DNA of 64,000 bases, from positions 66,369,901 through 66,433,900 of the forward strand of contig JAWZYU010000009.1 in the NCBI GenBank assembly GCA_038380435.1, written 5' to 3'. Position numbers and translations under genes: made by a program. Origin of the DNA: Ryuthela nishihirai (lineage: Eukaryota > Arthropoda > Arachnida > Araneae > Heptathelidae). Every line of letters starts with the position of its first letter. The stretch's first letter is position 1. The notes below the pieces were generated by a model that was not told where the DNA came from, did no database searches, and saw only the letters and a list, made by a program, of their open reading frames with translations. This document shows, piece by piece, positions 32,271-43,512 of this stretch.

Positions 32271-33885
32271 TTACGGAGGTCCAACCAGACCTTGCAATTT
32301 AGTTCTCCAAGCAAGTCTGTCCCGAGCTACATATGCTGCATCTGGCCACTGCACACCAATTCCAACAAGGTCCTGTTTGACATTGTCTGCCCACCACATA
32401 TTAGGTCTCCCCCTCTTTCTGGAGCCTTTAGGCACACTGTTCATAACCCTATTCGCCAATCTATAATTATCCGTACGGGGAACATGGCCAAACCAACGGA
32501 GTCTCTCTATGCACAATATGCTGCTTAAAGGAGGCTGCCGACTCCTTTACCTAACCTCATCATTAGTTACAAAGTTGAACCACCTAATGCCCAAGATACT
32601 GCGTAAGCATCTCGAATCAAAAGCATCTAGTTTCCTATTTATCTTGTTTACACAGCGTCCAAGTTTCATTATCATAACTAACCTTAGAAAGAACCAAACT
32701 ATTATACAGTCTAAATTTAGTCTTTAGGTGTATACGCCTATTTCTCCACACTCTCCACAGATTCTTAAAAGTCCCGGCAGCAATTCCTATTCGTCTGTTA
32801 ATCTCATGCCGCACATCACCAGCATCTGTGTCATAGCTCCCTAGAAAATTAAACTATGACACCGGTTCAAGATTACAACCATTCAGATTAACTGAATCAC
32901 GGCCTGCCTGACTAATTTTCATCACTTTAATTTTCTCTCTGTTTCTAACCAAGCCTACTATACTACCAGGTTCATCAACAGCTCGAATGAAAGAGTTCAT
33001 CTCATCACCATCATCTGCCAAAAGGGCTAAATCATCAGCATAATCTAATTCAGAAATTTTTGTATCTCCAGCCCATTTAAGGCCAAAATCTTTCCCTTGA
33101 GGTGAATTTCGCATAACATAATCAATAACCAAACTAAAGAGAAAAGGAGACAAAATGCACCCTTGTCGAACACCAGAAGTAATGCTAAACCAATTGCTAC
33201 AAGCCTTACCAACTCTCACACACGACTCAGTGTTATTATAGAGATCTTTCATTATGTTAACTAACTTGTCAGGTATACCATATGATATCACAATCAACCA
33301 CAAATTATGACGATCAACAGAGTCGAAAGCCTTTTTGAAATCAACAAAGCTAGCAACCAAAGGTTTCTGAAGCTCTAAACATTTCTCAAGAATCTGCTTA
33401 AGTGAAAATATCTGATCCACATATCCCCTACCACTTCTGAATCCACATTGCTCATCACGCAATTGACTGTCAACCAGATTCTTAATTCTATTAAGCACAA
33501 TCATGGAAAGAACTTTACCTGGAACAGAGAGTAGGCTGATACCCCTAAAGGTATCACAAGAACTGCGATCACCTTTTTTGAAAATAGGGAAAATAATAGC
33601 TCTGGTAATATCCTTAGGAACCATGCCTTTATCATAAAAGATATTCAAAATTTTAGGCATCCGAGTGGTAACCGAAAAATTCCCAGCTCTAAGCATTTCC
33701 GTAGTAATTTCATCTACCCCTCGCGATTTATGGAGTTGAAGTTTAGAAATAGCCAAAATAACTTCAGATTGTGTTATAAGGCCAACATTAAAGCCACCAA
33801 TGCATCTATCATCATTGCAAACAATGGGAGTATAACTAATCACATTGTTTAGAACAGCAGTGAAATGCTCAGCCCACCTAGCCAT
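32271..33885 (-). pseudogene. LINE reverse transcriptase and C-terminal domain, copy 2
   Basis: An open stretch of 343 codons (33885-32854) covers the reverse transcriptase: MARWAEHFTAVLNN, KSRGVDEITTEMLRAGNFSV, FKKGDRSSCDTFRGISLLSV, DEQCGFRSGRGYVDQIFSLK, FVDFKKAFDSVDRHNLWL, SGVRQGCILSPFLFSLVIDY and LDYADDLALLADDGDEMNSF. The YADD box is intact. A Gln-to-stop change after LEPVS ends the frame. The C-terminal part resumes at 32516 with IERLRWFGHVPRTDNYRLAN and RKRGRPNMWWADNVKQDL. Confidence 0.9.
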
Positions 33886-33989
33886 GACAGAATCCTCACC
33901 TTCTATAACCTTACCTTATTTATCCTTCAAACCCTGTATACAAGTCCGTTTTCTACCACACAAAACATTACTAACTGGTCAATTCAGTT

Positions 33990-34824
33990 TCAGCTCCCCT
34001 ATGTGACCTGGTATTCTTAACAGAACTAGCCCACTTCTTGTTAATTAATATATAATCTATCATACTCTTATGCAGCCCATCTGGGGAAACCCCTGTGTAC
34101 TTATGTATGTCGCTGTGTTTGAAATAGGTGTTAGTTATTCTCAAACCATAAGTGTACTTACCTGTAGGAGACGTGTCCCATTGCCATTGCAGCTACCAAT
34201 ACCAAAAGGGCCTATTACCTCTCCCCAAAGGTCAGAGTCAGTACTAACTTTGGCATTTAAGTCACCTAGAACAAGGGTTTTAGTTTTTTTAGGTTTCTCC
34301 TTTCTTTCCAGAATTCAAAATATCCTGAAGTTGTTCATAAAACCTATCCTTCTCATCCTCATCGGCATCCTCAGTGGGGGCATAACAGCAGATAACATTC
34401 AAGTCTTTAACGCTTGTCTGAAATTTTGCTGTAAGAAACATTTCATTAATGCACTCACATCCTAGAAGAGCATCACTAGCTTGTCTGCTGAGAAGCAGAC
34501 CCATGCCTTGGTGATGCTTATTATCGTCCCTCCCTGAAAAGAGAAATTTAAGATTATTTTTAAGAATCTGCCTTTATCTGTCCATCTGGTCTCTTGCAAG
34601 CAGAGAATATCTAAATTATAATGGTGGAATTCTTGTGTGAGGACATCAAGAGAAAAAGCTCTGTGCAGAGTCCTCACATTCCAACCTATGGAGAGAAAAT
34701 GGTTAGTAGGATGTTTAAAGAAACTATGTTTATTGAGAGAGGGAATGCCGACAATATCAAACAGACCCCTAATCGCAGACATGGGACAAAGACCCGTTCC
34801 CCCACCACTAAAGGCTGAAGCCAT
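33990..34824 (-). pseudogene. LINE AP-type endonuclease region
   Basis: From the right, the sequence reads SIGWNVRTLHRAFSLDVLTQ and YNLDILCLQETRWTDKG, the N-terminal motifs of the exonuclease-endonuclease-phosphatase fold that nicks the target; the Glu of QET is a catalytic residue. Then come KAWVCFSADKL in one frame and MGLLLSRQASDALLGCECIN with VICCYAPTEDADEDEKDRFY in another. LGDLNAKVSTDSDLWGEVIG and YILINKKWASSVKN close the domain. Frame changes near 34500 and 34290 inactivate it. Confidence 0.82.
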
Positions 34825-35723
34825 CTACACTGGAAGACTTCCTCCAATGTAGAATTTGACGATGCCAATAGAAGCAAAGAGTTCAGGTGCCTGCGATGAC
34901 CTCTGCTCAGGATTATCCACCAGCTGATAAACATATCCTGTGAATCTATTCACTTGGGGCTGTCAACCCACAAACAAACAGAAAACACAGCGGAAGATTT
35001 TCCCTCCACATAAGCCCACCAGTGCAGCAAAATCAGGATCCATAATCAAGCACAGAGCCATATATCTGTCCAGTCCAGTGGGTTTATATGGTCAGCACCA
35101 AGACCATGTGTGGTAGAAAAAAAAAGAAAAGTAGCCAGATTTGTCCAGATCAGTAGGCCATACTAATCTGGCAGCCCTCCCCTTCCGTTCACTTCCACAA
35201 GAGAGTATCTTTTTTGAAAGGTACTAACGGTCTGCACCACAAGAAGGCGGGGTCGGACATTAGGTGCTAGGCCTGGCCAGTTGTTTGCATTATCACAGGG
35301 GATTAGTGCATAGCTCACCTTCCAGTGACTACCTATCTACCATTTACAGACCAGCCGAACAAGCAAACAACAGAATACTGAACTATCTTTGCTTTTGGGC
35401 CTCTCACTGTGTTTCCAATGATTTGTGAGTACTACAAATGTATAAATGCGAAAATTATAGCAGAACTCATAAAGTTTTATGTACAAAGTTGATACTTCTA
35501 ATATAGGTTTTGTGTGTGACTGGACACATCAATAATGAAGTTCGTTTTGAACTCTTTGAAGAATGTCGCCGTTCTTCAGTTGCGCGGCGGCTGATCTCTA
35601 TGTCTTGGGCTCCAGTAATGAAGTCGTCAACGAGGGCATCTACACGTGTTTTTCAGACACATGTCATACCTGGTTCTTTTCTAGATTTGCAATTCATGGA
35701 TGGCAACACTTAACGAAAACTAT

Positions 35724-36098
35724 GGATTGGATTGTTTTACATCTGAGCGGCACTATGTTGCACACAATGGGCTAAATGGCTAGGTTACAAGGACACCGAT
35801 GGCTCAGAGAAGGTTGGGGGAGGGGACCCATTGGAACAGCTGTTGGGAGACAGATAGTAGCCTCCCGTCAAGGCCATCCAACGTGTTCTTTAATGTGCAC
35901 AGGGTATGGCTCTCCCGCACACTGAACCACGGTTTAACGTTCCATCGGACGGACGGCAGCCTTTCCATGCCCATCGGTATACCCTACTAACCGTGGGCAG
36001 GGCGAAGAGTTTTGCGGAGAAAATTTTCAACGTTGACGCAGTTGGGACTCGAACCTGGGAACTGCAGATTACGAGCCTGGCGCGCTGTCGACTGAACC
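35724..36098 (-). mobile_element. SINE family A, copy 7
   Basis: GGATTGTTTTACATCTGAGC starts the copy and GCGCTGTCGACTGAACC ends it. It is full length but diverged. Its left part is repeated in inverted orientation at 36360. Confidence 0.88.
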
Positions 36099-36241
36099 TT
36101 ATGGGTTACTTGATTAGCGGTTTGATATTGATAATTGTATTTGATTGATTAATATTATCTATCGATTATCATCGTGTTCCCAGATTGAAACTAACAAAAT
36201 TTACCTGTAGTGCAAAAATCACCTTTAGTACTACCATTACT

Positions 36242-36462
36242 TTCCCAACAGCTGTCCATTGGATCCATTCCCCTAACCTTCTCTGAAGCCTCAGAGCCAT
36301 CGGTGACTGAAATCGGTGATCTCCGAAACCTCAGAGCTAAAAGTCACAAGGACACCTATGGCTCAGAGCTTCTCTGAGCCATCGGTGTCTTAGTGACCTA
36401 GCCATTTAGCCCATTGTGTGCAAAATAGTGCTGCTCAGAGGTAAAACAATCCAATCCATCGT
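36242..36462 (+). mobile_element. SINE family A, copy 8 (partial, part of inverted duplication)
   Basis: It contains AACAGCTGTCCATTGGATCC, an internal scrambled duplication around CTCAGAGC, then GTGACCTAGCCATTTAGCCC and GAGGTAAAACAATCCAATCC. The tRNA-like head is absent. Confidence 0.8.
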
Positions 36463-36563
36463 TTTCGTTAAGTGTTGCCAACCATGAATTACAAATCTAG
36501 AAAAGAACCAGGTGTGACATGTGTCTGAAAAACACGTGAAGATGCTCTCGTTGTCATATTTTA

Positions 36564-37040
36564 TGTCCGACACTAAAAACAGATAAAAAAATACCATAAA
36601 AAAAACTATAAAATCTCATTCCATATAGAATATCATTTAACCGTTCCTGTTCGGTGCAATATTTTAGTAATTAGAAATTTACAATATAACAATCAATTAT
36701 TGAAATGAAAAAAAAAAGTTCCTCCCACTTCCATTTGAGTGGTTTACAATATTTATCTCCTCCGTTGTGATTATTAAAAAATTTCCAAGGAGTGAATGTG
36801 GATGAGGATAGTTCTCTTGGTCCTTTTAGTTGAGATCCAGTACCGAATAATTATTATTCGAAAGGTTAGACTGAAATAAAATGAATTTCTAAGTTTAATA
36901 TTAATCTTCATTATCATTAAATATTTTGATAAATAATAAAAACATAGCAGGCATAAAATTATGTGATCAGAATTTCATTTGACGGTATGAAATTGTCGTG
37001 TGAGAAAAATTCAAGTCCATGCCCCAAATTATTTTATTAA
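36564..37040 (+). repeat. Direct repeat, left copy (477 bp)
   Basis: It begins TGTCCGACACTAAAAACAG and ends near CCCCAAATTATTTTATTAA. It matches 37910-38372 almost base for base, with small indels. It contains no coding frame. Interior landmarks are CTGTTCGGTGCAATATTTTA and TGATAATTATTATTCG-like text. Confidence 0.92.
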
Positions 37041-37909
37041 AAAATTGGTCAAGTTCTGCTATCATTTGCGTACTGAACCATTTATATTGTACATTCAGGT
37101 TTTACTTGATTCTTGACTACTGATTAGATAAAAAACATTTATTGATTAAATAGTAGCAATAGAGACCTTTCGACTTGGGTGGAAGTCAATCTAAACAGAT
37201 ACCTTGTTCTGAAAAAGTTGTTAGAGTGCCATGAATATTTTAAGTTATATGAATGATTATGAGTAATCCTGTGGATAAGGAATAGTTAAGAGTTTATCAA
37301 AATAGTAGAAGTAGAACAGGATATCCGAGGCAGAATCTGCTCTCTTAACATTAGGTTTATTTACCACTAGTTTACATCCTGTAGATATGAACGGTATCTC
37401 TGTTAAATACACATCCTGTTACATTCATGTAGATGAGTGATCGTTGAAGAGGTCGTGGTCGTTGTGCTCCATCTAGCGAGGTAATTTTGAACAAAAATCA
37501 GAAGAGAAACGAAATATTTCATAAGAGATTGAAATAGTTAAGGGTCAACGGATTATATTTAAGAACATATAAAGGAAAAAAATGAACTAATCGAATAAGA
37601 TGCAGTAGAATATAATACATATCAGAAAACTATCTCAAAAGTTATATTATTTTCAGGATTCGGCCAACAAGTAAAGCTTTAAAAGCACAATTTTTATAAG
37701 CAGGAATTTATGATGAACAAATTTAGAATTGGGGAGGGGGTGAGTGGGATAGGATGTACCCAGAGGTGTGTGTGTGTGTGGGGGGGAGTCTGGGACCCAC
37801 CCTCCCTAAAAAAAAATTCTGTTGCCATTAACTAAATCTCATTTTGTCTACCTGATTTGAAATCCAAAATAGTTGTCTTTTTATAATTTTATTGTAGCCC
37901 GATATTTTT
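37041..37909. other. Spacer between direct repeats, no gene
   Basis: This is AT-rich and has a (GT)n/(G)n patch at 37768-37790. No terminal repeat, primer site or open frame supports a retroelement interior. Confidence 0.5.
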
Positions 37910-38372
37910 TGTCCGACACTAAAAATAGATAAAAAAACTATAAAATTTCATTCCATATAGAATATCATTTAATCTTCCCTGTTCGGTGCAATATTTTAGT
38001 AATTAGAAATTTACAATATAACAATCAATTATTGAAATGAAAAAAAAAAGTTCCTCCCACTTCCATTTGAGTGGTTTACAATATTTATCTCCTCCGTTGT
38101 GGTTATTAAAAAATTTCCAAGGAGTGAATGTGGATGAGGATAGTTCTCTTGGTCCTTTTAGTTGAGATCCAGTACCGAATAATTATTATTCGAAAGGTTA
38201 GACTGAAATAAAATGAATTTCTAAGTTTAATATTAATCTTCATTATCGTTAATTATTTTGATAAATTATAAAACTATAGCAGGCATAAAATTATGTGATT
38301 ACAATTTCATTTGACGGTGTGAAATTATCGTGTGAGAAAAATTCAAGTCCATGCCCCAAATTATTTTATTAA
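37910..38372 (+). repeat. Direct repeat, right copy (463 bp)
   Basis: This is the partner of 36564-37040. Identity is very high by eye. The main differences are a short deletion in the early A-rich run and scattered single-base changes. After 38372 the copies diverge (AATAAACTG against AAAAATTGG). Confidence 0.92.
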
Positions 38373-38770
38373 TAAACTGTTATTAGCAAAAATTGGGAGG
38401 GGGAGAGGGGGTGGATTTCGCAGCCTTAGTGAAGTAATATTTTATTTATATTCTCCTACTCTCTTTCTCTTGGGAGTAGGTGTTCCATGTCGCTATTGCT
38501 TGTTGCCATTGATAACTACTGAGATACTTTTTGTAAGTGGAAATGGCGATGGATCAATGATTTTTGTTATTGGCATCAGCACTGAAAATCCGGATGATTT
38601 TGAAGAAGTTAATAGCCCCGAGGGGAATCATCTGCCATAAGATGATTTCTTAGCTGGTTCAGAAAAGTTTCTTTTACTTCTTCAACCATACGGCTGAAAA
38701 ATATGTATTATAATATTTGATATGCATGGTAACATAGCCTTTTATAAACAATTTCGAAAGTTGCAGTGCT
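38373..38770. other. No recognised gene
   Basis: This has a G-rich patch near 38396, then a 102-codon plus-strand frame to 38640 ending NPDDFEEVNSPEGNHLP, with no recognised homology. Confidence 0.35.
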
Positions 38771-39160
38771 GAGTTGTTTTACCTCTGAGCGGCACAGTTT
38801 TTTTTGCACACAATTGGTCATGAGGACCCTGAGGTTTCAGAGAAGGTTAGGGAAGGGACCCACAGGACAGCTGTTGGGAAAGCAATGGTGCTTCCCATCA
38901 AAGCCATCCAGTGTGTTCTTTAAGTGCACAAGTATGGCTCTCCCGCACATGTAGCTAGGGCTTAGCGTCACATCCGACGGACGGTGGTCTTTCCAAGTCC
39001 ATCGGTGTCCTCTACTGAATGTTTTTTCAGTAGTTTTGCGGAAATAAATCTCAACGGAAGTTTTGCGGAAATAAATCTCAACGTTGGTCCAGCTGAAGCT
39101 CGAACCTGGGAACTGCAGATTACGAGCCTGGCACATTGCCGATTGAATAAACCCCCGCCC
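38771..39160 (-). mobile_element. SINE family A, copy 9
   Basis: GAGTTGTTTTACCTCTGAGC starts it and ACCCCCGCCCC ends it. It has an internal duplication of GTTTTGCGGAAATAAATCTC at 39035 and 39060. Immediately after, CCCCGCCCCAAAAGCGGGTG makes a small hairpin. Confidence 0.87.
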
Positions 39161-39463
39161 CAAAAGCGGGTGGGGGTTTGTCACCAGGCAATGACAAAAC
39201 ATCTCTGGCTGAGAAGTTATTTTTACCTAGAATTTTTTTAATGGATCCATTAATGCCCATTTCAAAACATTCTGTAAAGCACACCTAGAAAGCTTTAAAA
39301 TATCAGAAATATTTCCCCTAGAGAGTCCTTTCCCACGCTGACACAATTATTTTTGATATCAAATTCGCTGGCTTTCTTTCCACCTGGAATGTGTTTTGTA
39401 ATTTGTAGTCACTGAAGTAAAAGCCTTTATACCGCTTTTCAGCAATTGTTATGCATATTGATA
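39161..39463. other. No gene seen
   Basis: Spacer DNA with no recognised element. Confidence 0.4.
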
Positions 39464-39682
39464 TACAGTCTCTCAAAAAATATCCAAACACTACGGTTGA
39501 TTACAGAATTCAGAAAAAAATATCTACAACGATTTTTTTTAGAAATTAATGATCTGGCAACCTTCTTGTATGTACACGATACTTTTGCCAGATCATTAAT
39601 TTCTAAAAAAAATCGTTGCCAGAGATTTTTTCTGAATTCTGTAATCAACCATACTGTTCGGATATTTTTTTGAGCTACTGTA
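39464..39682. mobile_element. Fold-back MITE family, copy 1
   Basis: The element is almost a full-length palindrome. Both ends read inward as TACAGT..CTCAAAAAA.TATC, followed by CAGAATTCAGAAAAAA and AGAAATTAATGATCTGGCAA. Arms are about 97 bp with a loop of about 25 bp. TA at both ends fits Tc1/mariner-type target use. Confidence 0.88.
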
Positions 39683-39735
39683 CTTATACGAAAGTTGTTA
39701 CGAAAATGAAAGCCTAATACTTTTGTACTACAATA

Positions 39736-40893
39736 TACACCGAAGATCCAAAACATTATGACCATCTGCTTAATATGATGTTGGTCCTCCACGTGCTGCC
39801 AAAACAGCTCTTACCCGGCGAGGCATGGACACTACAAGATTTCTAAAGGTGTCTTGTGGTATCTGGTACCAAAGCGTTACCAGCAGATCCTGTAACTCTT
39901 GTACGTTACGTGGTTGAGCCGCTGCAGATCGGATATGCTGTTCCAACACAAACCATAGATGCTCAATTAGATTGATGTCTGGGGAATTTGGAAGCCAGGA
40001 CAATACCAGGAAGTCTTCCTCATGTTCCGCGAATAATTCTCGAACAATCCGGGCAGTATGGTATGGCACATTATCCTGCTGAAAGAAGGCACTACTAGAA
40101 GGGTATACCTGCACATGAATGACTGGACCCAGCGTTTACCAGCATAGCATTGCCCAAAATATTACACTTCCTCCACCAGTTTGTTTTCATCCCATGGTGC
40201 ATCCTGGTGCCAATACTTCTCCTGATGAACGACGCACATGTACCCGGCCGTCCACATGGTGCAACAGGAAACAAGATTCATCGAACCATACAACCTTCTT
40301 CCAATCATTGATGATTCAGCTTTGATGCTCGCGTGCTCATTGTAGGGACTTTCGATGGTGAACAGAGGTTAACATGGGCACTCGGAGCAGCCTGCGGCTA
40401 CACAACCCTATTTTCAGCAGGATTCGATGTACTGTGGAATTGACACATTACTCCCGTCACCAGCTTTCAAGTTACGGGCGAATTACGTCACAGTAACTCT
40501 TCTGTTGGCTCGTATCATATGGGATAGCCTTCGCTCATCTCTAGCATCGATGAGCCGTGGTCAGCCCACACCTTACTATCGGTTCGTGGTTTTTCCCTCC
40601 TCTGTCCACTTTTTGAAGGTACTAGCTACGACTGACCGTGAGCACCCCACAAGCCTTGCCGTCTCGGAAATGTTTTGACCCTGTCGTCTGGCTATTACAA
40701 TTTGTCTTTTGTTACATTCACTTAAGTCCGCTGCCTTTCCCATTTGAAGAACAAGAATAACACTGATTAACAGAGCTCAGTATCAGGTGTTATTTATACC
40801 GTTTCATGACCTTCACTCGCGCCGTCGTTTACCTGCAGTTGCTTCAATTTGCATAAAGATGCGCTGGTCATAATGTTTTGGCTCTTCGGTGTA
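39736..40893 (-). mobile_element. Tc1-like transposon C (DD36E-type spacing)
   Basis: Terminal repeats CACCGAAGATCCAAAACATT...ATGACCA on the left and CACCGAAGAGCCAAAACATT...ATGACCA on the right (complemented) differ at one base over 27 and are flanked by TA. The minus-strand transposase is at 39770-40743. Confidence 0.92.
39770..40743 (-). pseudogene. Tc1-like transposase C
   Basis: The ATG at 40743 begins MGKAADLSECNKRQIVIARR, then QGQNISETARLVGCSRSVVA and a TAG after EEGKTTNR, which cuts the N-terminal HTH domain from the rest. The middle is decayed. The 114-codon C-terminal block (40114-39770) reads AFFQQDNVPYHTARIVRELF, LSWLPNSPDINLIEHLW and MPRRVRAVLAARGGPTSY. From the Asp of QQDN to the Glu of LIEHLW there are 36 intervening residues. 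Classical Tc1 has 34, so this belongs to a DD36E-type lineage. The first catalytic Asp region is not in a clean frame. Confidence 0.87.
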
Positions 40894-41235
40894 CATCTTA
40901 TACTTTTGTTTCTTACATCACAAGCTAGTATAAGAAATTTTTTGCACCTAATTTATTTTGAACCACCTAAACGGTACCTGGCACTGCCCGTGTGCCACTT
41001 TTAATCTGTGTATTTTTATTTTCACTGCATTAAAGGTAAATTTTGTAAGTACTACCCCCCCCCCCCGACATTTTAGCGCAGATTTTCAACAGGAAGAAAT
41101 CAGCCCGGTTTTTGCTCGGATCGTTGTTCACGTCAACGAGCTCTCTTATAGCCCGTGGCTGAATTTCTGCGTAAACTATCGAGATTTTTACTTCCGTTAC
41201 CACAGATTTTGTTGCCCTATGTATTCCGTGATATT
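40894..41235. other. No gene seen; poly-C tract
   Basis: This has a run of about 14 C at 41056. The stretch CACTTTTAATCTGTGTATT, then CATTAAAGGTAAATTTTGTA, resembles 41755-41820 (CACTTTTAATCTGCATATT, CACTAAAGGTTAGTTTTCGG). The SINE at 41247 therefore sits between two related segments. Confidence 0.5.
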
Positions 41236-41246
41236 CGTCCGCACGG

Positions 41247-41638
41247 GTTGGGTTGTTGGGTTGTTTTACCTCTGAGCAGCACTTTTTTGCACACCGTGGG
41301 CTAAATGGCCAGGTCATATGGACCCCGAAAGCTCAGAGAAGGTTGGGAGAGGGGACCCACTGGAACAGCTGTTGGGAGACAGATGGTAGCCTCCCGTCAA
41401 GGCCATCCAGCGTGTTCTTTAACGTGCACAGGGTATGTCTCTCTAGCACACGGAGCCACGGCTTAACGTCCCATCCGACGGACGGCGGCCTTTCCAAGCC
41501 CATCGGTGTCCTCTACTGACCGTGGGCAGGGCGGGGAATTTTGCGGAGATAAATCTCAAAGCTGACCCAGCTGGGACTCGAACCTGGGAACTACAGATTA
41601 CGAGCCTGGCGCGCTACCAACTGAGCCTCCCCCGCCCC
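41247..41638 (-). mobile_element. SINE family A, copy 10 (full length)
   Basis: It runs from GTTGGGTTGTTGGGTTG to TGAGCCTCCCCCGCCCC. The target duplication CGTCCGCACGG flanks both sides (41236-41246 and from 41639). The tail end shows tandem TTGGG units. Confidence 0.93.
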
Positions 41639-42800
41639 CGTCCGCACGGTCAAATTTCCTGCACAGCGTCCCCCATGTCCTCGGTGATTGGTTTAAAAAT
41701 CAGGTTCCCACTTGGACCGTGGCTTCGTTTCCACACAAATTGTGGCAGCACCACTCTCACTTTTAATCTGCATATTCTGTTGTTTCCTACACTAAAGGTT
41801 AGTTTTCGGTAACAATTATCTGTGACATTTTAGCATCATTTCCGTTTTGTTGCATCCAGCTTCTGTTGAGGAAAAACCTCGCTGCCGGTGTGGAACGTTC
41901 GCGACGGATGCGTTGGCCCCCCAGGTATCAAAGGGTGGTCTACGTGACCTGTCGCTGTCAACAACAAGTGCTAGAGGGATAGCGAGATTCGCACCTCGAC
42001 TTGTTCTGGCCAACCAGCAGCGTCCACGCCGAGCCGGTGGGGTGACCTCCACCAGGGGCCCAGGGAGATGAAAAACCGAAAAGGAAAAAGCTAAAGGACA
42101 TTCGGTCTTCTTCTTTGGGTTGGCAGCTAGCAAAGCAGGACAAAAAGTGTGGTCCTCTAGAGTGAGAGCAGCAGCATTTTCGAAGTATTAACGTAAATGC
42201 TCAACAAGAGCGCCAAGCAGCATGAGCCTCCTGGTACCAGCAGCGGATGACCCAACGACGATGCCTTTTCCCTATGGACATCTGAACTAATGAGGTAGCT
42301 GGTGCATTTTGTTCGAATCTGGTTCGTTTTTCCCACACGAATGTGCTTTGTGTATCGCCGTCACGTTGTCCCGGATGAGACCATAAACTATTTGATGTCT
42401 GTTAGCCTCTTGAGCCAATAGCTCGTCCGAAAAGAACTTTTATTGAACTGACCTCCACCACCACTAAAGTTTTCCTTGATTGCAAAGGACCGCGCCAGGG
42501 GCGCTTGTTGAAATCGTCCCAAAAGTGGGGACAAGTTGTGTTTAATGTGTTAAACTGATCTGTTAATAAATGTGTTTTTTGTTACCTACGAAATCTTGTT
42601 AGTTTCAATTATTGCTAAATGTCTGTTAATTTAATGTTGGGTCCGGGAATTTGCCTTGGATTTGAAAAATGCGAACGTCACAGCCCTTAGTGGGTGTGCC
42701 ACCCTAAAATATACTCAGGGGTGGTCACGACATTATACGTATATTTATTTGAACACTAGCGGAATTACCCGGGGATGCTAAGGTCGGAAAGTATCTAAAG
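41639..42800. other. GC-richer segment without recognised gene
   Basis: Open frames of 74 codons (plus, 41847-42071) and 105 codons (minus, 42133-41816) overlap, neither with a known family. AATAAATGTGTTTTTTGTTA near 42563 looks like a polyadenylation region. It may be an old retroelement or processed gene remnant. Confidence 0.35.
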
Positions 42801-43512
42801 CAGAGTTTCCCAAAGTGCAGGACGCGTACCACAGGTGGTACACGACACGCTTCTCAGTGGTACGCGGTCGGTTAATAGAAAATATAACTGTAATGTACAA
42901 AAATATGATAATGCGACAGGAAGTCAAAGTTCAAGTTATTCATTTATTTTTAATGTAATTTGTATGACTTCTATGAATACCCGACGAAACATCGCCGCAA
43001 TACAAGCAATGAACGCACAATGAAGATGCCAATCAACTAGAAAACCATTAGTGGTACATGAATTTAGTTCGGTTGTTGGGTTGTTTTACTTCTGAGCGGC
43101 ACTTTTTTGCACACCATGGGCTAAATGGCCAGGTCACATGGACCCCGAAGGCTCAGAGAAGGTTGGGGGAGGGGACCCACTGGAACAGCTGTTGGGAGAC
43201 AGATGGTAGCCTCCCGTCAAGGCCATCCAGCGTGTTCTTTAACGTGCACAGGGTATGGCTCTCCCGCACACAAGGCCACGGCTTAACATCCCATCAGACG
43301 GACGGCGGCCTTTCCAAGCCCATCGGTGTCCCCTACTGACCGTGGGCAGGGCGGGAATTTTGCGGAGATAAATCTCAACGCTGACCCAGCTGGGACTCGA
43401 ACCTGGGAACTACAGATTACGAGCCTGGCGCGCTACCGACTGAGCCACTCCCGCCCCAATTTAGTTCGGTAATGTAGAGTGGTACGCAGTTGAAAACGTT
43501 TAAGAACCCCTG
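42801..43512. mobile_element. hAT-type MITE carrying a SINE
   Basis: The ends are CAGAGTTTCCCAAAGTG and, complemented, CAGGGGTTCTTAAACG. Flanking 8-mers ATCTAAAG and ATCTAGAG differ at one base. GTGGTACACG and GTGGTACGCG occur inside. Without the SINE at 43074-43457 and its duplicated target, the element would be about 315 bp. Confidence 0.8.
43074..43457 (-). mobile_element. SINE family A, copy 11, nested in hAT MITE
   Basis: It runs from GTTGGGTTGTTTTACTTCTG to GACTGAGCCACTCCCGCCCC. The 13-bp target duplication AATTTAGTTCGGT is perfect (43061-43073 and 43458-43470). Confidence 0.95.

Larger units (their letters stand above)
32237..35354 (-). mobile_element. APE-type LINE copy 2
   Basis: This is the same family as 11445-16915, reversed. 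The 5' end (right side) reads CTGGTCTGTAAATGGTAG, then the shared leader. Next come the endonuclease, the reverse transcriptase and the C-terminal domain. The 3' end is CTTGAGGATGATGATGATG. The stretch between endonuclease and reverse transcriptase (around 33960-34010) is shortened. Unlike copy 1 it keeps the endonuclease region and the YADD box. Confidence 0.88.
35620..36558. repeat. Inverted duplication of about 190 bp
   Basis: The left arm (35620-35815) and right arm (36360-36558) are reverse complements. They share non-SINE sequence (TTTTCAGACACATGTCA, TGGTTCTTTTCTAGATTTG, GGCAACACTTAACGAAAAC) continuing into the tail part of a family A SINE. So a flank plus part of a SINE was copied in inverted orientation. 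Confidence 0.85.

Noticed and set aside
35595..35700. Ig-domain exon (text NEVVNEGIYTCFSDT)
   Set aside because: It resembles an Ig F strand only by chance over about 10 residues, lacks the partner Cys and Trp, and the same text recurs in the inverted copy at 36400-36597.
36564..38372. Paired LTRs of a retrotransposon
   Set aside because: No CA end, primer-binding site, polypurine tract, target duplication or open frame could be shown. It is left as a direct duplication.
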